Numbered from the stretch's first letter, positions 1 through 7,491 are shown. The stretch: 12,036 bases of DNA from an uncultured Bacteroides sp. (GCA_900766195.1 CAAFUN010000076.1:1-12036); one strand, 5' to 3'. The notes: generated by a model not told the origin, from the sequence alone. Numbers and translations are program-made.

Positions 1-7
1 ATATACT

Positions 8-43
8 AAATCCTTGAGATATCCTATGCCATCTCAAGGATTT
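8..43. terminator. Perfect 13-bp hairpin after IS66 tnpC
   Basis: The arms at 8-20 (AAATCCTTGAGAT) and 31-43 (ATCTCAAGGATTT) are perfect inverted repeats around a 10-base loop. T-rich sequence follows on the plus strand (TTTTATATTTT), and a weaker T-rich stretch follows on the minus strand. It lies about 50 bases past the tnpC stop codon, so it could end the IS66 transcript or a plus-strand transcript entering from the left. Its structure is clear; its role is inferred. Confidence 0.5.
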
Positions 44-95
44 TATATTTTAATGGATGTAGTGGATGTCAATGATTTCGTGGTTTTCATGGATT

Positions 96-1763
96 TCAAA
101 GTATCCCTGCTTCCTTTAAGTTATCCGGCAGTAAGTCCGCTATATCTTTAGTGTAGTCCTGATCGTAATCATGCACATGCTCCAAGAAATAAATCATCCA
201 GCCGCGGAAATCTACACCGGAGGCTTTGCAACAACCCATCAGACTGTAAATGATAGCCGTGCTTTCTGCACTGTCATCATTCTGACAGAACAAATAATTC
301 TTACGTCCTACCGCTACGGGTCTCACTGCATTTTCAATGCCATTATTATCGATATTATATCTGCCGTCCAAATGGTAACGGGATAGTTTGTTAAAGCGTT
401 TATAGGTGTAGAAAATAGCTTTTTCGATAGGACTTCCTTTAATCACTTTTGGATATTCTGCCACAAGCCACTTTTCAAAACGAACCAGAATAGGATAAGC
501 CAGTCGCTTTCTAAGTTCTGCTGCCTGCTCAAAGGAGAGTTCCCGATCTTTAATCTGCCGTTCTACTTCATAAAGTAATTGGATTTGTTCCAAAGCATTT
601 TCAGAGCGCTCCTTATCATTCTTTATGGCTTCCGTGAATTTTCTTCTGGCATGTGCCCAACAGGATAATAAAATAACACCTTTCTTTCTTTCAAGTAGTT
701 CGTACCGTTCATATCCGTCTGTTTGGAGCGCACCCTGATAACCGCTTAATAATTTAAGCACCACCTCACCACTTCTGGATCCTCTGTCCCAATAAAAGTA
801 TTGGCGTCCTGACATAGGTTCCCGCACAAGCCAGATGTATCCTTTTACTGTCTTGTGTCTATCATTCCGCACCACTGGAAGTGTGGTTTCATCACACTGT
901 AAATAATCGCTTTTCTTCATTAACTCCCATAATCGGAAGTAGAGTGGCATGAGTAAATCACTTACTTGTTGAAACCACCCCAGGATCGTAGGTTCGGGAA
1001 TCTTTATGCCTAATCGTTCGAACTGTTTCTGCTGCCTATAGAAAGGTATATGGTCTACATATTTATCAACCATAAGATCAGCAAGTAGAGAAGCAGAAGC
1101 GTAGCTCTTTGCGATAGGCTTAGCCGGACAAGGTGCTGTAACAATTACCCGGTCTGCTTTGCGGATGGCTTTGTGGCGATAAGTACGAAGTACATAAAAT
1201 TTGGTGGGTTCCTTCATCAACACTTCGGTGTAGAGAGGTTCCTTTTCATCCAGTAAGTCCCATTCAGCCGGATTGTACCCCTCAGGATATAGATGTTCTT
1301 CTTTATGTTCCAGATTCTCAGGGAGAGCTTTACGCACGGGATTGCTCTTTGCCTTTTCCATGCGTTTGATTCTTGCCTGTTTTTCGCTACTAATCTCTTT
1401 TTCTGCTTTCAAAGCCGCTTCCTTTTCTCCGGGTAGCAGATCAAGACCTTCGAAGATATCCAATTGTCTTGCATCAGGATTGGGATTGATGTAACGCTCC
1501 GCTTTTCCACCGTGTAGTATACGATTCAGATAAGCTACCTGTTTCTCTAATTGAGCTATGCGAACATCTTTGGCTTCAAGCCGGGCCTGATTCTCATTGA
1601 TAATAGTTTCCTTCTGTGCCAGCTGTTTCTCATAGTCTTGTTTTTGCCCTTTTGGATTTACAGCTACAACTGAACGCAGGCGACTGTTTTCTCTAAACAA
1701 TCTATCACGGTCAGCCATTAATTGGCGTATAAGTTCATCTTTATCAAAAGAATTGTCGGTCAT
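96..1763 (-). CDS. tnpC: IS66 family transposase TnpC (DDE transposase)
   Basis: This 555-residue protein is the catalytic IS66 transposase, which carries out DNA strand transfer at the element ends. Residues 1-85 form a charged coiled-coil region typical of the IS66 N-terminus. Residues 175-225 correspond to the zinc-finger-like region but are poor in cysteine. The catalytic core follows, with the likely acidic triad at D291 (in LQCDETTLPV), D349 (in LQTDGYERYE) and E477 (in NNGIENAVRP), plus the family motif CWAHARRKF at 368-376. The C-terminus has the usual short tail after the ENAVRPVAVGRKN stretch. The length is normal for the family and there is no frameshift. It lies 74 bases downstream of tnpB in the same transcript. 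Identification is secure from motifs and neighbours; activity is not shown. Confidence 0.95.
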   Translation of the reverse strand: MTDNSFDKDELIRQLMADRDRLFRENSRLRSVVAVNPKGQKQDYEKQLAQKETIINENQARLEAKDVRIAQLEKQVAYLNRILHGGKAERYINPNPDARQLDIFEGLDLLPGEKEAALKAEKEISSEKQARIKRMEKAKSNPVRKALPENLEHKEEHLYPEGYNPAEWDLLDEKEPLYTEVLMKEPTKFYVLRTYRHKAIRKADRVIVTAPCPAKPIAKSYASASLLADLMVDKYVDHIPFYRQQKQFERLGIKIPEPTILGWFQQVSDLLMPLYFRLWELMKKSDYLQCDETTLPVVRNDRHKTVKGYIWLVREPMSGRQYFYWDRGSRSGEVVLKLLSGYQGALQTDGYERYELLERKKGVILLSCWAHARRKFTEAIKNDKERSENALEQIQLLYEVERQIKDRELSFEQAAELRKRLAYPILVRFEKWLVAEYPKVIKGSPIEKAIFYTYKRFNKLSRYHLDGRYNIDNNGIENAVRPVAVGRKNYLFCQNDDSAESTAIIYSLMGCCKASGVDFRGWMIYFLEHVHDYDQDYTKDIADLLPDNLKEAGIL

Positions 1764-1837
1764 TCCGGGCTTGTTTTAACACTATAAAGATACTAAAAAC
1801 CGGTGGAATTACCATAGAAAAAACCAACTCTTTTCTA

Positions 1838-2227
1838 CTATTTAGAGGGTAGTGACTTGTTGTGTAGATTTGATGAATTCCATCTTTTTCGATATCCCAC
1901 TTTTCGGGTATCAATACCTTGAACCATGAGAACAAGATCACTCCATAGCGTGGCATGTGACACAGTCTTACCTTCTTGAAAGTCTATTTCAGGAAGAGAA
2001 AATTCTCCTTGAGCTAACTTCATGTGATAAATGACCAAGCCACCATATTCCATGTGAAGAATCTTCATGGCTGTGCAAGGCTTATTGATAAAAACAAACG
2101 CATCACCTTGCTGTACATCCATTCCCATCAGATTCGTTACAATGCCGCTAAGGGTATAGAAACTCTTACGCATGTCTGTAGGATAGGGATATAAGTAGAA
2201 CCTGTCTGAGGCTGTTAGACTAAACAT
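1838..2227 (-). CDS. tnpB: IS66 family accessory protein TnpB
   Basis: This 129-residue protein belongs to the IS66 Orf2/TnpB family, an accessory protein needed with TnpA and TnpC for transposition; its biochemical role is poorly known. Diagnostic stretches are FYLYPYPTDMRKSFYTLSGIV near residues 11-31, which is the family's characteristic P-x-DMRK motif, and the FVFINKPCTAMKILHMEYGG region near residues 44-63. The C-terminal tail after residue 105 is variable in the family. It starts 4 bases after the tnpA stop, consistent with translational coupling within one IS66 transcript. It is full length. Confidence 0.92.
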   Translation of the reverse strand: MFSLTASDRFYLYPYPTDMRKSFYTLSGIVTNLMGMDVQQGDAFVFINKPCTAMKILHMEYGGLVIYHMKLAQGEFSLPEIDFQEGKTVSHATLWSDLVLMVQGIDTRKVGYRKRWNSSNLHNKSLPSK

Positions 2228-2231
2228 GGGC

Positions 2232-2588
2232 TTAAGATATTAAAGTGACTAGTTGCTTGAGCTTTTCAATATCGCACCCTGCTCCAAGTTCTAACACCAC
2301 ACCGTTGGGATAAGTCAACGTTATACTCTGTCGACTTTCCGGTAGCTCTCTATTTTCTTTTTCCTTAAGAGTAACTCCCGTAAGACAACCGATTCGCTGA
2401 GAAGTAAGCGGTATAAATGTTTTTGAGTCCTTTACAACCGGCACTACATGAAGTTTAAGCTTATGAATCCAATAGTAGAAGCGGTTCTCTTTGATTCCTT
2501 GCGATTGACAGAAAACTCTAACGCTAGCACCTGATGCAGTATACTGATCGTAAAGCTGCTTGAAATAGGATAAATTCCAATATACCAT
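2232..2588 (-). CDS. tnpA: IS66 family TnpA-like helix-turn-helix protein
   Basis: This 118-residue protein is the first gene of the IS66 operon. The N-terminal half (about residues 5-45) reads as a helix-turn-helix of the transposase-8/IS66 Orf1 type, with the family-like run GASVRVFCQSQGIKENRFYYW, in which a short helix pair ends in an FYYW motif. The C-terminus carries the common ITLTYPNGVVLELG beta segment at about 89-102 that many Bacteroidales IS66 TnpA proteins share. It probably binds the element ends. The start codon is 68 bases inside the visible terminal repeat, and no alternative upstream start is needed. It appears intact. Confidence 0.88.
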   Translation of the reverse strand: MVYWNLSYFKQLYDQYTASGASVRVFCQSQGIKENRFYYWIHKLKLHVVPVVKDSKTFIPLTSQRIGCLTGVTLKEKENRELPESRQSITLTYPNGVVLELGAGCDIEKLKQLVTLIS

Positions 2589-2637
2589 AATCTTTGTTTT
2601 GAGTACAAAGGTAGGTAGATGAATACATTATTAATAT

Positions 2638-2659
2638 ACGGAGTTTACTGACGGCTTAC
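2638..2659 (-). repeat. IS66 terminal inverted repeat (tnpA side)
   Basis: On the minus strand this reads GTAAGCCGTCAGTAAACTCC and onward, with the GTAA terminus and subterminal GTAA repeat expected of IS66 ends. It marks the right-hand junction of the element with older DNA at 2659/2660. The partner repeat is not in the window, so the assignment rests on motif and position only. Confidence 0.7.
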
Positions 2660-2761
2660 CTTTAACTTATGCACCTGTCTAATTTTTGGGGTATATTATA
2701 AGGATGCCCTTATCGATATAGTACCTTTTGTGCTTTTCAAACGCAAAGAAAAGGCACTTCC

Positions 2762-2818
2762 CGGATGTGAGCAAGGGTATATAAACGGCTCGTACCTCAC
2801 CGCCCTTGCACACATCCG
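2762..2818. repeat. Long near-perfect inverted repeat (16-bp arms)
   Basis: The left arm 2762-2777 (CGGATGTGAGCAAGGG) and right arm 2803-2818 (CCCTTGCACACATCCG) pair at 15 of 16 positions, with a single A-A mismatch at 2770/2810 and a 25-base loop. Neither side is followed by a clean T-tract, so a simple intrinsic terminator is unlikely. The stem is visibly richer in G+C than its surroundings. It could be a structured RNA, a protein-binding site, or the foldback end of a lost element. Confidence 0.75.
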
Positions 2819-2837
2819 ACAATTGCCTTAAAAAGCA

Positions 2838-2869
2838 TTTGTAAAACCAAAAAGAAAAAATTATATTTG
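2838..2869 (+). promoter_or_regulatory. Bacteroidetes-type promoter facing right
   Basis: The -33 element TTTG (2838-2841) is followed after 20 bases by the -7 element TATATTTG (2862-2869), fitting the Bacteroidales primary-sigma consensus TTTG-N19 to 21-TAnnTTTG. Transcription would start near 2876 and run rightward, but no plus-strand gene lies downstream. It would therefore read into the 3' end of the DUF262 gene as antisense. It may be functional, or a relic of a gene lost at this boundary. Confidence 0.55.
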
Positions 2870-2987
2870 CAGTGATTAGAAACAAAATAGAAACCAGACA
2901 GAGTTTAAATTACACTCCCATTATAAATAATGCTTCCCGATATAGAAATAGTAAGTATCTCAAAATAATAAATTTTCAAGGTTTCAT

Positions 2988-4781
2988 TCAAAATTCCCAT
3001 ATTTTGTTGATTAAATCTCTTAATTGATTGTCTCTAGCCCCAATGAAATCGGATATTGTCCAATTTTCATCAACCTCAAAATTAGACATCTCTGGAAGAT
3101 AATTTTGTTTAATTAAGAATTTAATGCGTCTAATTTTATTTCTTTTGAAAACATCTTCATAGTCGTATCTTCTTATCAGACAGAAGTTAGCTGCTGAATT
3201 TATTATTGATTGCCAATTCATTTCGTCATAATTTTCAGGCATATCATTTTCGTTGAAAATCTTAACCAAAATGTATGATTTTTGTTTTCGACTTCGTTGT
3301 AATTCTCTGAAATCTTCACTATTATCAAAATGATAAATTATTCTGGAATAGAAATAATGAAAATAGCCCCAATTATTCATTGCAAACAAAAGTGATAAAT
3401 CAATGTCATCAAGAGAAGCATTCAGAATTACTTTTAATTCTTCATAGCTGTTGTCTCTTATATTTTTCACCAATTCATATATAGAATTTCGTATTCCTGT
3501 CTGACTAATAGATTTATCTGTTAGGGTTCTTCTATTAATATATACATCAATAAAGTTTCCAATTAACTCAATTTTTTTATTAATTGTTTTTTCATCTTCT
3601 ATTTTGGATATTGGAGATATCAAAAGAGGATAAAACAAAGAATCCGCAATTGGGTAAAAGCTTGATATATAAATTCTATTGAAGTCAGGAATTAATCCAT
3701 TCTTAATTCTAAATAATTTCAGATATAAGTCGGAAAAGAAATTAAAATCTGATTGTATGAAAAAATAATAATCATCCGATTTTTTTAGAAATGTTTTATC
3801 GCTATTATTTTTAATCCATGTATGAAAGTTTGTACCTATCGTTTCAAAATCTTCATTTTCAGAATCTCGACTGGATTTTCTTTTAGTAATAGCATATTTT
3901 GCTCGCAGCCAAGCTCTAAAAAAATCCATATCACTATTATCTGATCCTGTTGTAGTTTTTATTTCAACTATTCTTTTTCTCCAAAACTCATTAGCTTCAT
4001 CGCTCTTAATATCATCTGTAATTTTAGATAGTAGATACCCCTTTAATATTTCTGATGGATTGAGGGTTAAACCACGATCATTCATCGTTTCAAATATAGT
4101 ATAAGCATTTTCCATACTATATGCTTTGACTTCAACCATAACAACTTTTTCAAGAAGCCATTCGATAAATATAGGAAGTACTTCAGTATTGTTTATTTCA
4201 GTTGGGAATATAGTTCCGAGATCTTCATACCGTCTTAAAATATTAGTTATTGATTCATCTGGAATGTTAGGTAAAGATATTTCGTCTAGAGCATCTAAAG
4301 ATTCTTCTGGCTGAAATATTATTTCTGGATTATCTATTAAATGAGTAATAACCTTATTTCTTGCCTCAACATTTAAAACCAATGTTGTCTTTCCTACTTT
4401 ATTTACATATAGATATGGTTTCAAATCTTTGATATTATCACCCGTTAATCCTATTTTCGATTGAGCATGATATAGATAAATCAACAATAAGGTAAAGGAA
4501 GTTAATCTTTGCTGTCCATCAACAATAGATAACTCACTTTTCTCTTGACACAGAACAATTGGTCCCATATAATAACAATCATATTCACTATAGTCCTCTA
4601 TAGTATCTCCATCCTTATAATTTTTTAAAAAACTCAAAGATAAATCACTGATAAGAGACTCTATTTGGGTGCGTTGCCAACGATATTCTCTTTGAAAAGA
4701 ATCTATTCTATAACGTTGACCATTTAATACTTCTGATAACTTCTTATCTTTTGCGTCTATTTTATTAGCAATATGTCCCAT
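2988..4781 (-). CDS. DUF262 (GmrS/ParB-like NTPase) protein, no DUF1524 seen
   Basis: This 597-residue protein carries the DUF262 fold. Near the N-terminus is the family signature FQREYRW (29-35), then IVDGQQRLTSF (86-96), the conserved DGQQR motif tied to nucleotide hydrolysis in relatives such as GmrS and SspE. FETMNDRGLTLNPSEILKGY (230-249) is also typical of DUF262. In GmrSD, BrxU and SspE-type proteins DUF262 is joined to or paired with a DUF1524 His-Me nuclease. Here residues 265-597 show no DUF1524 H-x-x-P or GNLTLL-like motif, only a helical, aromatic-rich region not recognised. The start is one base after the stop of the HEPN gene (TAA-T-ATG), implying translational coupling. It probably acts as an NTP-dependent sensor or regulator of the HEPN partner. 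The DUF262 call is firm; the role is inferred. Confidence 0.88.
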   Translation of the reverse strand: MGHIANKIDAKDKKLSEVLNGQRYRIDSFQREYRWQRTQIESLISDLSLSFLKNYKDGDTIEDYSEYDCYYMGPIVLCQEKSELSIVDGQQRLTSFTLLLIYLYHAQSKIGLTGDNIKDLKPYLYVNKVGKTTLVLNVEARNKVITHLIDNPEIIFQPEESLDALDEISLPNIPDESITNILRRYEDLGTIFPTEINNTEVLPIFIEWLLEKVVMVEVKAYSMENAYTIFETMNDRGLTLNPSEILKGYLLSKITDDIKSDEANEFWRKRIVEIKTTTGSDNSDMDFFRAWLRAKYAITKRKSSRDSENEDFETIGTNFHTWIKNNSDKTFLKKSDDYYFFIQSDFNFFSDLYLKLFRIKNGLIPDFNRIYISSFYPIADSLFYPLLISPISKIEDEKTINKKIELIGNFIDVYINRRTLTDKSISQTGIRNSIYELVKNIRDNSYEELKVILNASLDDIDLSLLFAMNNWGYFHYFYSRIIYHFDNSEDFRELQRSRKQKSYILVKIFNENDMPENYDEMNWQSIINSAANFCLIRRYDYEDVFKRNKIRRIKFLIKQNYLPEMSNFEVDENWTISDFIGARDNQLRDLINKIWEF

Positions 4782-4782
4782 A

Positions 4783-5574
4783 TTATCTTAATTCTGTTAT
4801 TATTGGTTTGAGTAGGAAATAAGCATGTTCATAAATTTTTAAATTAATCTTGGTTGGATCCAATTCGCCATGAAACAATAAGCACCTTAAAGTATAAAGT
4901 ATACTTATTAATGATTTTGCTATTAATTCAGTATCTCTTACAAAATGTATACGTGGATCACTATCCAAAACAATATAATCAACCTTAGCTCTCGAAACTG
5001 ACACCAAATTAAAAGACCTGTCAGGGTTTATTTTCTCAAAACACTCTAATATTTTCTTTTTCATTGTGGTACTTCTTGATATAAATTGATTGTCCAATTT
5101 TAATCTCTCTATATCATAAGGGTTGTATGTCCTGTCAAAAAATGTATTTGTGTTTGTTTCATTTGTTACAATTATTCTATACCCTGTAGTTTTGTTAGGT
5201 ATAGCCTTATAAACATTTTTACTCCTATCGGTATCTGTTACTGTATCTTCTGGTACAGCGTCTAGTTTAATAGCTTTAAATGAAATTATTTTCCCATAAT
5301 TCATTATCCTCCGATTTTCTAATTGGAGATGTAATTGCCCTAAATGATATCTGAAATTTTTGGATTCATAATCATCATTTTGTAATAATGCCTCAATCCT
5401 GTTCCTGATTTTATTTCTTGTAGTTTTAATTTTCTCAAGAGCAACATTATCTTTTTTTGTATCATATTCCGAAAAATACCAAGCATTAAATGGTATCCAA
5501 CTTTTTATGAACATAGTATAATAATCAGGTTCAGAGCTATCTACCCAACTGTTTATATGCGGTCTATCTGCCAT
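4783..5574 (-). CDS. HEPN-domain protein, probable MAE_28990/MAE_18760-like RNase
   Basis: This 263-residue protein is the first gene of the pair with the DUF262 protein. Its C-terminal helix pair has the HEPN signature Rx4H in LRCLLFHGELDP (229-240), giving R230 and H235, the residues that form the RNA-cleaving site when HEPN domains dimerise. The N-terminus has FIKSWIPFNAWYF (22-34), an aromatic motif I associate with HEPN proteins encoded beside DUF262 genes, though the subfamily is uncertain. Residues 100-210 form a mixed region with no known domain. There is no signal peptide or membrane segment, so it is expected in the cytoplasm. By family analogy it would be a ribonuclease toxin or effector held in check or triggered by the DUF262 partner. 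The HEPN motif is seen; the activity and pairing logic are inferred. Confidence 0.7.
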   Translation of the reverse strand: MADRPHINSWVDSSEPDYYTMFIKSWIPFNAWYFSEYDTKKDNVALEKIKTTRNKIRNRIEALLQNDDYESKNFRYHLGQLHLQLENRRIMNYGKIISFKAIKLDAVPEDTVTDTDRSKNVYKAIPNKTTGYRIIVTNETNTNTFFDRTYNPYDIERLKLDNQFISRSTTMKKKILECFEKINPDRSFNLVSVSRAKVDYIVLDSDPRIHFVRDTELIAKSLISILYTLRCLLFHGELDPTKINLKIYEHAYFLLKPIITELR

Positions 5575-6112
5575 AGATTATATCGTTTTATTAGATATGT
5601 TTCCTCAATACACAAAATACTCTTCTTGCAACACTTCAAAGTCTGTATAAATCCCCAATTAGTTCAAATTGATTCCTTTTTAATTGCTAGATATTTATTG
5701 TTGATATTTCATTCATTTATCAAATAACTCAACTATTAATGTGTAATTTGCATAAAGTATTTTAAATGCTAAATGTTTTGTTAGCAAAGTTAACAAATAT
5801 TTGAGGAACAGCCATGTAATATCCTGAATAAAACATAGGATTACCAAGGCTTTTTCATTTAAGAAATATGCTCATCGCTTGTTGTTGCAGTAAAAATCCT
5901 TATATTCGCGCGCAGCGATGCCGAAGCACCGCCTTAGGCGTTTCTTCTTATCGTTCATTTTTAAATGTTTTTTGCAGGCGGAATTCAATGTTGATATTGT
6001 CTTCCGCCTTTGTTTTGCGATAGCAAAAATATGATTTATTTCCCTGATATACAACTTTTTACGCATAATACTACTAAAGAAGAAACACCTTGACTGTCTT
6101 CGTGGCAGCATC
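5575..6112. other. A+T-rich gap upstream of the HEPN-DUF262 operon
   Basis: No convincing gene was found in 538 bases. On the minus strand, 5785-5792 gives TAACTTTG, a possible -7 box for the HEPN-DUF262 operon about 210 bases before its start, but no good -33 element accompanies it. A minus-strand frame of 80 codons (5872-6114) is lysine- and arginine-rich, has no recognised domain, and overlaps the start of the ISAs1 remnant, so it is not called. Bases near 6013-6028 hold a small perfect inverted repeat (TTTTGC-GATA-GCAAAA). The right part (about 5870-6112) may be the leader of the ISAs1-type element. Confidence 0.5.
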
Positions 6113-6563
6113 ATGACTCATTTGAGAAAATTTGTATCCTCAGTCCCTGAATACCGCAGAACAAGCAGGGGAAACTTCAAGTATAAACTTGAAGATACTC
6201 ATGCTAGTAATATTGGGGAGGCTCAGTAAGTGTATTACCAGGACTGAAATACTTCAATTTGGCAAACGTCATTTCAAGTCTGGATAGCAGTGCAGAGCGG
6301 CTTAGTCAGATAACCAAACAGCATTGGGTTATTGAAAGCATGCACTGGGAGCTTGACCACAACTTCCGGCAGGACAGCATAAAGCGTAAGACTGAACGGG
6401 GGCTAGGAACCTGGACACAATTCAAAGGATGGTGTTGACACTGATTGCCGTTTGGAAGAACAGAAGGAAAAAAGTATCAGATAAGCGAAAAGGTACGGCT
6501 GAGATAATAAGGGAGTTATCGGTAAGCTTCACTAATACGCTGCATTTTCTGGCGCAAAAATGA
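6113..6563 (+). pseudogene. ISAs1-family transposase remnant, internally deleted and frameshifted
   Basis: Three frame pieces together read as the two ends of an ISAs1-family (H-repeat type) DDE transposase. From ATG 6113 the frame gives MTHLRKFVSSVPEYRR and on to about 6196. After an apparent 2-base loss the next frame continues ILMLVILGRLSKCITR and RTEILQFGKRHFK to about 6276. There it jumps to the C-terminal region in another frame, SLDSSAERLSQITKQHW then VIESMHWELDHNFRQDSIKRK, the family's ESMHW...D block. A last shift at the G-run 6398-6402 restores ARNLDTIQRMVLTLIAVWK to the TGA at 6561. About 150 codons remain of the roughly 370 usual, and the central part with the first catalytic aspartates is gone. 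It cannot make an active transposase. The terminal repeats of the element were not identified. Confidence 0.82.
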
Positions 6564-6619
6564 GAAAAAATTAGATTTGATATAGTCTTAACACATTGAT
6601 TAACAACTACAAAATTTCC

Positions 6620-6642
6620 ACCCATGCCGCACTGGCATGGGT
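6620..6642. terminator. Hairpin after the LytTR regulator gene
   Basis: The arms 6620-6628 (ACCCATGCC) and 6634-6642 (GGCATGGGT) are perfect 9-bp inverted repeats with a 5-base loop. On the minus strand it is followed by GGAAATTTTG, a weak T-tract, so it may end the histidine kinase/response regulator transcript about 100 bases past the regulator stop. On the plus strand a G-run follows, which does not suit termination. It may instead belong to the ISAs1 remnant's end. Confidence 0.4.
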
Positions 6643-6739
6643 AGGGGGATTGTACACCTAAATCAGAGCTTAAATGAAAAAACCGTGTGTAACGTTCTTG
6701 TCTTCAATGGATATTATTGAGAAAAGAGGAGTGCTTCAT

Positions 6740-7489
6740 TTATTTACTTATAAGATTTTTATATACAACAGAATTTAGAAACGCTTCTTTTCTATGTTTA
6801 GAAATTGGCAATTCGTTCCCATTGACGAATAAACGACCGCCATTAATCTTGTCTATTTGGCTGACATTTACCAAGTATGAGTTATGTATCCTGAAAAAAT
6901 AGTCTTTAGGCAACATTTCTTCCAAAGAAGTCATAGTTTGGTGAATAACATATATTTTGCCAGTCAAATGGAGCTTAAGATAGTTCTGCATAGATTCTAT
7001 AAATAGTATATCTTCCCAATTTATTCTTTGAAATGAATCCCCTTGCCGAATATACATATCGAATGTTTGTCCACCGCTCTTTTCATCTAAAACAATGCGC
7101 GATTTATATAAATCTATTGCTTTTTGTGTTGCTTGGAAGAAACGGTGAAAAGTATATGGTTTCAGTAAATAGTCAACTACATTTAGCCTAAAACCATCCA
7201 ATGCAAATTCAGAATATGCAGTAGTTAATATCGTTAAAGGCGGGTTCTGCATGGACTCTAACAGTTCCAAGCCTGTCAAACGGGGCATGTTTATATCGAG
7301 AAACATTAAGTCAATGTTCTGTTTCTTCAAGACCTCTATTGCTTCTATTGCAGAAATACATGTCCCTACAATTTCGAAGGAATCTATTTCCCTAAGATAA
7401 TCAACGACTCCGTCAATGGCATTTTCTTCATCATCGACAATCAGGCACTTTAACCTTAAATCCGGTTGCTTTGAAATAATATTTGCCAT
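6740..7489 (-). CDS. LytTR-family response regulator
   Basis: This 249-residue protein is a cytoplasmic two-component response regulator. Residues 14-128 form a receiver domain with acidic pocket D19-D20, probable phosphoacceptor D65 in LMFLDINMP, T89/T90 and conserved K110 in YLLKPY. Residues 146-247 form a LytTR DNA-binding domain, shown by INWEDILFIESMQNYLKLHL (156-175), TMTSLEEMLP (185-194), FFRIHNSYLVNVSQIDKI (198-215) and LPISKHRKEAF (227-237). It starts 2 bases after the kinase stop codon, so the two are co-translated and almost certainly cognate. LytTR regulators bind pairs of short direct repeats about two helical turns apart; such a pair exists upstream of the neighbouring barrel gene at 8556-8590. 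All key residues are present. The target is inferred. Confidence 0.95.
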   Translation of the reverse strand: MANIISKQPDLRLKCLIVDDEENAIDGVVDYLREIDSFEIVGTCISAIEAIEVLKKQNIDLMFLDINMPRLTGLELLESMQNPPLTILTTAYSEFALDGFRLNVVDYLLKPYTFHRFFQATQKAIDLYKSRIVLDEKSGGQTFDMYIRQGDSFQRINWEDILFIESMQNYLKLHLTGKIYVIHQTMTSLEEMLPKDYFFRIHNSYLVNVSQIDKINGGRLFVNGNELPISKHRKEAFLNSVVYKNLISK

Positions 7490-7491
7490 AG

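Larger units (their letters stand above)
1..2659 (-). mobile_element. IS66-family insertion sequence, left end outside window
   Basis: Three minus-strand genes in the canonical IS66 order tnpA, tnpB, tnpC occupy this span. The tnpA-side terminus is visible: read on the minus strand the element begins GTAAGCCGTCAGTAAAC (2643-2659), with the GTAA start typical of IS66 ends and a second GTAA 11 bases in. The 8 bases outside it (2660-2667, CCTTTAAC) would be one copy of the usual 8-bp target duplication. No matching GTAAG end occurs in bases 1-95, so the tnpC-side end must lie left of the window. All three frames are open at normal length, so the element looks potentially active. Confidence 0.85.
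2660..2987. other. Gap between IS66 and DUF262 operon
   Basis: This non-coding stretch holds a long hairpin (2762-2818) and a plus-strand promoter (2838-2869), described separately. A 68-codon minus-strand frame spans 2679-2885 but runs straight through both structures and has no recognisable domain, so it is not called. After the promoter, 2870-2987 is A+T-rich with no open frame of note. No clear terminator for the minus-strand DUF262 operon was seen directly after its stop at 2988, although the hairpin could stop readthrough. Confidence 0.6.

Noticed and set aside
53..75. Short tandem-like repeat of GGATGT near the left edge
   Set aside because: Only two short imperfect copies are present; it is not a minisatellite or CRISPR repeat, and no CRISPR array occurs anywhere in the window.
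1744..1956. 70-codon minus-strand frame between tnpC and tnpB
   Set aside because: It overlaps the ends of both intact IS66 genes in another frame and is unlike any IS66 accessory protein.
2679..2885. 68-codon minus-strand frame in the IS66/DUF262 gap
   Set aside because: It is encoded across the long hairpin and opposite the rightward promoter, has no recognised domain, and its composition looks like translated spacer.
5872..6114. 80-codon lysine/arginine-rich minus-strand frame
   Set aside because: It has no domain, overlaps the start of the ISAs1 remnant on the other strand, and its charge reflects A-rich spacer. Homologues could rescue it, but nothing visible supports it.
6422..6625. 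67-codon minus-strand frame
   Set aside because: It is the antisense of the C-terminal part of the ISAs1 transposase remnant.
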